In this document: one piece after another, positions 57,313-64,000 of the stretch
How the letters are laid out: the number at the start of each line of letters is the position of its first letter
How positions within the stretch are numbered: position 1 is the stretch's first letter
Assembly (NCBI RefSeq): GCF_008728515.1
Contig: NC_044984.1
Location: 91,125,181-91,189,180, forward strand
Direction: 5' to 3'
DNA: 64,000 nt
DNA from: Papio anubis
Taxonomy: Eukaryota; Chordata; Mammalia; Primates; Cercopithecidae
The notes under the pieces: generated by a model
Database searches by the model: none
What the model saw: only the letters and a program-made list of their open reading frames with translations
Told to the model about the DNA's origin: nothing
Program-made: the position numbers and the translations under genes

Positions 57313-57865
57313 AGACTTGAAATATTGTTTTTACCATTATTATCTCTGTGGCTAGCCTGTTGTTTTGTTGATCATTAGCAACCATGCTTTGCTTTTTCAG
57401 TTACCTTAAACAACTAATTAAGTAATTTACCAAATTGGCAATTGCATTCTATACATTTATATTTCTTGAAGATTCCTCATTCAGTGACCAAAATTGCATA
57501 AAAGAAGCTGGGCCCATATTCATCACGGACCAAACTTACAAATCAGCCACATTCATTTAAGGAGAGGAGGATTTTAAATTTTCAGAGCAAGTGGATTTTA
57601 GAGGAATGGATTTTAGACTTTGGAGCAAAATATGTCTTATTTTCCATATGGCATTGCAAAAAAAATACTATTGGAAAAATAATAGTAATTTATAACCACA
57701 CCCTTAGTATATTCACCAGTGAAAAAACCAGAAACCAAATAGGTGTTCCTAGAAACAGTGGTGATGTTGAGACTGAAATGGTGGCATGAGCATTTTCCCT
57801 GCTAGATCTTCATCCTGTAAGACTTACCAGAGTGGAAGAGATTTGTTGAGTTCACTGAGTTCTGA
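57313..57865. other. Intron sequence, unassigned
   Basis: No family recognised. Confidence 0.4.
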
Positions 57866-57869
57866 AGCA

Positions 57870-57949
57870 TATATATCTATATCTATCTCTATATATCTGT
57901 ACCTATATATGTATATAGATATCTATCTATATCTATATCTATGTATATA
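57870..57949. repeat. (TATC)n/(TA)n microsatellite at an Alu tail
   Basis: Imperfect TATATC, TATC and TATA units for 80 bp between a target-duplication half (AGCATAT at 57866) and the Alu body. It therefore occupies the place of the Alu tail. Confidence 0.88.
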
Positions 57950-58237
57950 TTTTTTGAGACGAAGTCTTGCCCTGTCGCCCATTCTGGAGTGCAATGGCAC
58001 GATCTCAGCTCACTGCAACCCCTGCCTCCCGGGTTCAAGCAATTCTCCTGCCTCAGCCTCCTGAGTAGCTGGGATTACAGGTGCACACCACCATGCCCGG
58101 CGAATTTTTGTATTTCTTTGGTAGAGATGAGGTTTCACCATGTTGGACAGACTGGTCTCGGACTCCTGACTGTGTGATCCACCCGCCTCTGCCTCCCAAA
58201 GTGCTGAGATTACAGGCGTGAGCCACTGCGCCTGGCC
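57950..58237 (-). mobile_element. Alu, antisense
   Basis: Short T tail, then the full dimer to 'gcgcctggcc'. AGCATAT follows it, matching 57866 and placing the microsatellite inside the insertion. The donor exon at 58415 lies 178 bp downstream. Confidence 0.9.
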
Positions 58238-58414
58238 AGCATATTTTTACTGTAGGAGAATCTTCTCTGTAGTAAGCCAGGGTTAGTTTTAAGATTTACC
58301 TCTGTAAAACAAACTGAGACAATCCCAGAATTTTTCAATATAGCCAAATAATTTGTTTTATATATGTAACAAATGTAACCAGTAATTAAACTGATGTTTT
58401 TGTTTGTTCCCTAG

Positions 58415-58585
58415 TTGTATCGTGATAGTTCTCTACAATCCATTTTATCTTTTAAGCCTGTTTCAAGCTCATCTTGTGTGGAAATAATGCCAATAGAAAT
58501 GGTAACACAAGCTTCAAACAAAGAACTTTGCTTTCAGTGGTACATTCCTCCCTTGGATAGACCTCCCAAGGAGACAGAACCTATG
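58415..58585 (+). CDS. CFAP54: CFAP54 internal exon (window exon 13)
   Basis: 171 nt, 57 codons, phase 0 at both ends. Acceptor TTGTTCCCTAG ends at 58414; donor GTATGT starts at 58586. It encodes LYRDSSLQSILSFKPVSSSS, then MVTQASNKELCFQWYIPPLD and a Pro/Glu/Lys-rich tail. The CFQWYIPPL segment looks like a beta strand rather than another helix, so the helical array may end or change here. No later exon is in the window. Confidence 0.84.
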
Positions 58586-58880
58586 GTATGTAATATAATT
58601 ATAGAACTCAATCTTTCATTTAGATATAAAGCTTAACTAGGCCATTATAACTTGAAGAGTAGAGGACATTCTCTTATCATATAGATGAGAACAGGTAGCA
58701 ATATATAATCTATATTGTCTAGTAGAATAAATTTGAAAATAACCAAGAAATCTGAGAAAGTCTGATTCAGGCTGATCATTTTTCTTTTTCCTGATCCCAT
58801 AGGGAAAATTTTCAGTGTGTCACCATTATATATGATGTTTAACTTTTCTTTGGTAGTTATTTATCATGTTAAATAATTTT
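58586..58880. other. Intron sequence after window exon 13, unassigned
   Basis: No family recognised. Confidence 0.4.
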
Positions 58881-59115
58881 TTTACTGCTATTTTGCTAAG
58901 AATATTTACCATGAATATTTTACTGTATCAAGATGATTTTTATAATTTTTCTTTTTAATATTTAGTTAATTTTATAATGTTAGATCAACCTTGTGTTTCT
59001 GAGATAAACTCAAATTGATCATGATATATTTATTTTGCTGGATTCAGTTTGCTATTATTTGTATTAGATTTTTGCCTCTGTTTTCCAGAGTAATATTGGG
59101 CTAATTTTATACTAT
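58880..59115 (-). mobile_element. L1M ORF2 fragment, antisense
   Basis: 'ttagatcaaccttgtgtttc', 'tttgctggattcagtttgct' and 'gagtaatattgggctaattt' are in ORF2 complement order. It was present before the next L1 landed beside it. Confidence 0.65.
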
Positions 59116-59245
59116 TCTTTAAAAAATTTTATTATTTTTTAATTTCAATAGGTTTTTGGGGAACAGGTGGTGGTTGGTAACATGGATAAGTTCTTTAGTA
59201 GTGATTTCTGAGTTTTTGGTGCACCTATCACCTGAGCAATGTACG

Positions 59246-59490
59246 CTGTATCCTGCTTACCCCTCTCCCACCCTTTCCCCTGAGCCCCCAAAGTCTATTG
59301 TATCATTCTTACACATTCGCATCCTCATAGCTTAGCTCCTATCTCATAAGTGAGAACATACGACGTTTGGTTTTCCATTCCTGAGTTACTTCACTTAGAA
59401 TAATAGTCTCCAATTCCATCCAGGTTGCTGTGAATGCCATTATTTCATTCCTTTTTATGGCTCATTAGTATTCCATGGTGTGTATGTGTG
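59246..59490 (+). repeat. Direct repeat inside the L1, copy 1
   Basis: This is the normal position of the sequence in an L1 3' UTR/ORF2 end. It matches 61374-61619 with about four differences. Confidence 0.93.
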
Positions 59491-61373
59491 CATATATGTA
59501 TCACATTTTCTTTATCCACTCACTGATTGATGGGCATTTGGGCTGATTTCATATTTCTGCAATTGTGAATTGTGCTGCTATAAATGTTTGTGTGCAAGTA
59601 TTTTCTTGGTATAATGACTTTTTTTTGTCTGGGGAGATTGTCAGTAGTGGGAATGGTAGATCTACTTTTAATTATTTAGGGAATTTCCACACTGTTTTCC
59701 ATAGTGGTTGTACTAGTTTACATTTCCCCCAGCAGCGTAAAAGTGTTTCCTTTTTGCCACATCCATGCCAACGTCTATTTATTTTTTGATTTTTTGATTA
59801 TGGCCATTTTTGCAGGAGCAAGATGGTATTTGCATTGTGGTTTTGATTTGTGTTTTCCTGATAATTAGTGATGTTGGGCATATTTTCATGTTTGTCGGCC
59901 ATTTGTATATCTTCTTTTGAGAGTTGTCTATTCATGTCCTTAGCCCACTTTTTGATGGTATTGTTTTCTTTTTCTTACTAGTTTGTTTGAGTTCCTTGTA
60001 GATTCCGGATATTAGTCCTTTGTCAGATGTACAGTTTGCGAAGATTTTCTTCCACTCTGTGGGTTGTCTAATGATTATTTCTCTTGTTGTGCAGAAGCTT
60101 TTTAGTTTAATTAAGTCCCATCTGTTTATCTTTGTTTTTGTTGCATTTGCTTTTGGGTTCTTGAATATGAAGTCTTTGGCTAAGGCAGTATCTAGAAGGG
60201 TTTTTGTGATGTTATCTTCTATGATTTTTATGATATCAGGTCTTAAATCTTTGATCCATCTTGAGTTGATTTTTATATAGGTGAGAGGTGAGGATCCAGT
60301 TTCATTCTTCTACATGTGGCTTGCCAATTATCCCAGCACCAGTTTTTGAAGAAGGTATCCTTTCCCCACTTTATGTTTTTGTTTGCCTTGTCAAAGATCA
60401 GTTGACTATAAGTGTTTGGCTTTATTTCTGTGTTCTCTATTCTGTTCCATTGGTCTATGTGCCTATGTTTATACCAGTACCATGCCGTTTTGGTGACTAT
60501 GGCCTTATAGTATAGTTTGAAGTTGAGTAATGAGATGCCTTCACATTTGTTCTTTTTGGTCAGTCTTGCTTTGGCTATGCTGGTTCTTTTTCGGTTCCAT
60601 GTAAATTTTAGGATTTTCTTTTTCTACTTCTGTGAAGAATGATGGTGGTATTTTCATGGGAATTGCGTTGAATTTGTAGATTGCTTTTGGCAGTATGATC
60701 ATTTTTGTAATATTGATTCTACCTCTCTGTGAGCATATGTTTCCATTTGTTTTTGTCATCTATTATTTCATTCAGCAATGTTTTGTAGTTTTCCTTGTAG
60801 AGATCTTTTATCTCCTTGGTTAGGCGTATTCCTTAGTAATTTCTTTTGCAGCTATTGCAAAAGGGGTTGAGCTTTTGATTTGATTCTTAGCTTGGTTGCG
60901 CTTGGTGTATAGCAGTGCTCCTGATTTGTGTACATTAATTTCATATCCTGAAACTTTACTGAATTCATTTATCAGTTCTAGGAGCTTTTTGGATGAGTCT
61001 TTAGAATTTTCTAGAGATATGATCATATCATCAGCAAACAGCAACAGTTTGACTTCCTCTTTACCAATTTGGATGCCCGTTATTTCTTTCTCTTGTCTGA
61101 CTGCTCTGGCTAGGACTTTCAGTACTATGTTGAATAGAAGTGGTGAAAGTGGGCATCCTTGTCTTGTCCCTAGTTCTTAGGAGGAATGCTTTCAACTTTT
61201 CTCCATTCAGTATAATGTTGGCTGTGAGTTTGTTGTAGATGGCTTTTATTGCCTTAAGGTATGTCTATTCTATGCCAGTTTTGCTGAGGGTTTTAATCAT
61301 AAAGGGATGCTGGATTCTGTCAAATGCTTTTTCTACATCTATTGAGATGATCATGTGATTTTTGTTTTTAATT

Positions 61374-61619
61374 CTGTACCCTGCCTTACCCCTCTCCCAC
61401 CCTTTCCCCTGAGCCCCCAAAGTCTATTGTATCATTCTTACACATTCGCATCCTCATAGCTTAGCTCCTATCTCATGAGTGAGAACATATGACGTTTGGT
61501 TTTCCATTCCTGAGTTACTTCACTTAGAATAATAGTCTCCAATTCCATCCAGGTTGCTGTGAATGCCATTATTTCATTCCTTTTTATGGCTCATTAGTAT
61601 TCCATGGTGTGTATGTGTG
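61374..61619 (+). repeat. Direct repeat inside the L1, copy 2 (displaced)
   Basis: A 3' L1 segment sits inside the reverse-transcriptase region, where L1 should read straight from 'gtttttaattctgt' to the 'catatttattgacttg' block. Confidence 0.92.
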
Positions 61620-61923
61620 GTATATCATATTTATTGACTTGTGTATGTTAAACCATCCCTGCATCCCTAGTATGAAACCCACTTGACCATGGTGGATTAT
61701 CTTTTTTATGTGCTGCTGAATTTGGTTCACTAGTATTTTTTGGATGATTTTTACATTTATGTTCATTGGGGATATTGGTCTGTAGTTTTCTTTTTTTGTT
61801 AAGTCCTTTCCTGGGTTTGGTATTTGGGTGATACTGGCTTCATAGAATGATTTAGGGGGGATTCTCTTTTTATCTTTTGGAATAGTGTCAATAGGATTTG
61901 TACCACTTCTTCTTTGAATGTCT

Positions 61924-62229
61924 TTTTTTTTTTTTTTCTTTTTCGAGGCAGAGTCTCACTCTATTACTCAGGCTGGAGTGCACTGGCATGGTCTTAGCTC
62001 ACTGCAACCTCTGCCTCCCAGGTTTAAATGATTCTTGTGCTTCAGCCTCCTGAGTAGCTGAGATTATAGGCCTGCACCACCATGCCCAGCTAATTTTTGT
62101 ATTTTTAGTACAGATGGGAGTTTTGCCATGTTGTCCAAGCTTGTTTTGAACTCCTGGCCTCAAGTGATTGGCCCCCCTTGGCCTCCCAAAATGCTGGGAT
62201 TACAAGTGTGAGCCACTGCACCCAACCAA
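61924..62229 (-). mobile_element. Alu, antisense, in the L1, with 14-bp target duplication
   Basis: TTCTTTGAATGTCT at 61910-61923 and 62230-62243 is identical. Older, J/S-like body. Confidence 0.93.
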
Positions 62230-62322
62230 TTCTTTGAATGTCTGATAGAATTCAGCTGTGAATCCATCTGGTCCTGGACTTTTTGTTGTTGTTGTTGTTG
62301 GCAGTTTTTTAATTACCATTTC

Positions 62323-62632
62323 TTTCTTTCCTTTTTTTTTTTTTTTTTTGAGACAGAGTCTCACTCTTTTGCCCAGGCTGTAATGCAATGGCATACTCTC
62401 AGCTCACTGCAACCTCTGCCTCCCGGGTTCAAGTAATTCTCCTGCCTCACTCTCCCTAGTAGCTGGGACTACAGGCATGTGCCACTATGCCCGTCTAATT
62501 TTTGTACTTTTAGTAGAGACAGGGTTTCACCATGTTGACCAGACTGGTCTCAAACTCCTGGCCTCAAGTGATCCACCTGCCTCGGCTTCCCAAAGTGCTG
62601 GGATTACAGGGGTGAGCCACCGCACCCGGCCC
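62323..62632 (-). mobile_element. Alu, antisense, in the L1, with 15-bp target duplication
   Basis: TTTAATTACCATTTC at 62308-62322 and 62633-62647 is identical. AluS-like. It lies only about 95 bp from the previous Alu. Confidence 0.93.
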
Positions 62633-64000
62633 TTTAATTACCATTTCAGTCTTACTGCTTGTTATTGGTCTGTTCAGAGTTTCTGTTTCTTTCTGGTTTA
62701 ATCTAGGAGGGCTGTATATTTCCAGGAATTTATCTATCTCCTCTAGGTTTTCTAGTTTGTGTGCATAAAGGTGTTCATAGTAGCCTTGAATGATCTTTTG
62801 TATTTGTGTGGAATTGGTTGTAATATCTCTCATTTTGTTTCTAATTGAGCTTGTTGGGATCTTCTCTCCTTTTCTTGGTTAATCTCACTAATGGTCTATC
62901 AGTTTTATTTATCTTTTCAAAGAACCAGCTTTTTGTTTCATTTATTTTTCGTACTTTTTTTTCCAGTTTCATTTAGTTCTGTTCTGATCTTCGTTATTCT
63001 TTTCTTCTGATGGATTTGGGTTTGGTTTTGTGCTCTTTCAGACTTCTTGATGTAGGCATTTAATGCTATGAACTTTCCTCTTAGCACCACTTTTGCTGTA
63101 TCACAGTTTTGGTAGGTTGTGTCACTATTGTCATTCAGTTCAAAGAACTTCTTAATTTCCATCTTTCATTGTTGACCCAATGATCATTCGGAAGCAGATT
63201 ATTTAATTTCCATGTATTTGCATTCTGAGGGTTCCCTTCAAGAGTTGATTTCCAACTTTATTCCACTCTAGTCTGAGATAGTACATGATATAATTTTGAT
63301 TTTATTAAAGTTATTGAGATTTGTTTTGTGGCCTATCATATGGTCTATCATGGAGAATGTTTCATGTGCTGATGAATAGGGTGTATATTTTACAGTTGTT
63401 GGGTAGAATGTTCTGTAAGTATCTGTTAAGTCTGTTTGTTCCAGGGTATTGTTTAAATCCATTGTTTCTTTGTTGACTTTCTGTCTTGATGACCTGTCTA
63501 GTGCTGTCAGTGGAGTACTGAAGCTATTATTGTGTTGCTGTCTATCTCATTTCTTTGGTCTAGTAGCAATTGTTTTATACATTTGAGAGCTCCAGTGTTA
63601 GGTACATATATATTTAGGATTGTGATATTTTCCTGTTGAACAAGGCCTTTTATCATTATATAATGTCCCTCTTCGTCTTTTTTAACTACTGTTGCTTTAA
63701 AGTTTGTTTTGTCTGACATAAGAATAGCTATTCCTACTCACTTTTTGTGTCAATTTGCATAGAATATCTTTTTCCACCCTTTTACCTTAAGCTTATGTGT
63801 TAGGTGAGTCTCTTGAAGACAGCAGATACTTGGTTGGTGAATTCTCATCCATTTTCCCTTTCTGTATCTTTTCAGTGGAGCATTTAGGCCATATAAGTAT
63901 TATATTAGTTAGTATTGAGTTGTGAGGTACTATTCTATTCATCATGCTATTTGTTGCCTGAATACCTCGGTTTTTTTCCATTGTATTATTGTTTTATAGG

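Larger units (their letters stand above)
1..64000 (+). other. CFAP54: CFAP54 gene, internal segment (13 exons and flanking introns)
   Basis: Seen: thirteen open segments on the + strand, each with an AG before it and a GT after it, join without a stop into 628 codons, and every split codon is completed by the next exon. Known: CFAP54 is a giant axonemal protein (about 3,100 residues in human). With CFAP46, CFAP74 and CFAP221 it forms the C1d projection of the central pair, which controls ciliary and sperm beating. Loss in mouse gives hydrocephalus, mucus build-up and male infertility. The encoded segment is mostly alpha-helical and amphipathic, like stacked TPR-type hairpins, with Ser/Lys-rich linkers. 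There is no signal peptide, membrane span or catalytic motif. Inference: the gene name comes from recognising the protein, not from a search; another large central-pair protein is the main alternative. Promoter, start codon, stop codon and poly(A) site are outside the window. Confidence 0.75.
59116..64000 (-). mobile_element. L1 (L1MA/L1PB-like), antisense, running off the right edge
   Basis: Starts with the complement of the 3' end ('tttcaataggtttttgggga') and passes through the whole of ORF2: reverse transcriptase around 60900 (MLFADDMIISLENSKDSSKK) and endonuclease near 63700 (MSDKTNFKATVVKKDEEGHY). The ORF2 start lies near the window edge. Frames are broken by stops, two Alus and an internal duplication, so it is not functional. 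Being opposite to CFAP54, it offers its antisense strand to the gene's transcript. Confidence 0.9.

Noticed and set aside
1..64000. CRISPR arrays, bacterial operons, tRNA or rRNA genes
   Set aside because: The window is vertebrate nuclear DNA. MIR copies contain tRNA-like wording but no intact tRNA fold was seen.

Overview
This is a stretch of primate nuclear DNA, AT-rich and dense in Alu, L1, MIR, L2 and MaLR LTR repeats. Two Alu copies (about 26656-26950 and 50505-50800) carry base changes typical of Old World monkey AluYR subfamilies, such as CTCAAGCC in place of the human AluY CTCACGCC. The source is therefore more likely a cercopithecid (macaque, baboon or vervet type) than a human. That species call is an inference.

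One protein-coding gene is visible, on the + strand. Thirteen internal exons (6265-6370, 8749-8896, 9710-9867, 10039-10218, 10323-10449, 20056-20211, 22758-22863, 23838-23931, 29841-29939, 30766-30907, 50105-50278, 52394-52617, 58415-58585) all have GT-AG borders and matching phases. Joined, they give 1885 nt: one leading base plus 628 codons with no stop. I recognise the protein as CFAP54 (formerly C12orf55/C12orf63), a giant helical-repeat protein of the C1d projection of the ciliary central pair. The first and last exons, promoter and poly(A) site lie outside the window.

Layout. 1-6264: intron with L2, MIR, MER2 and an Alu-split MLT1. 6265-10449: five exons, four of them within 1.7 kb. 10450-20055: intron with an L1P 3' end, a long L2, an MLT1 inside a MIR, and a CAG tract. 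20056-30907: five exons separated by L1M, a THE1/MST LTR, MER5A and Alus. 30908-50104: a 19.2 kb intron with several L1M fragments, an Alu-interrupted MLT1, and a decayed hAT transposase copy on the minus strand. 50105-58585: three exons with Alus between them. 58586-64000: a long antisense L1 (L1MA/L1PB-like) running off the right edge, carrying two Alus and an internal direct duplication.

No RNA gene, CRISPR array or second functional gene was found, and no undescribed biological system. The most unusual structures are small local rearrangements: hairpins, inverted copies, templated insertions and short tandem duplications that resemble replication template-switch scars. The hAT transposase fossil is the other item worth a look.
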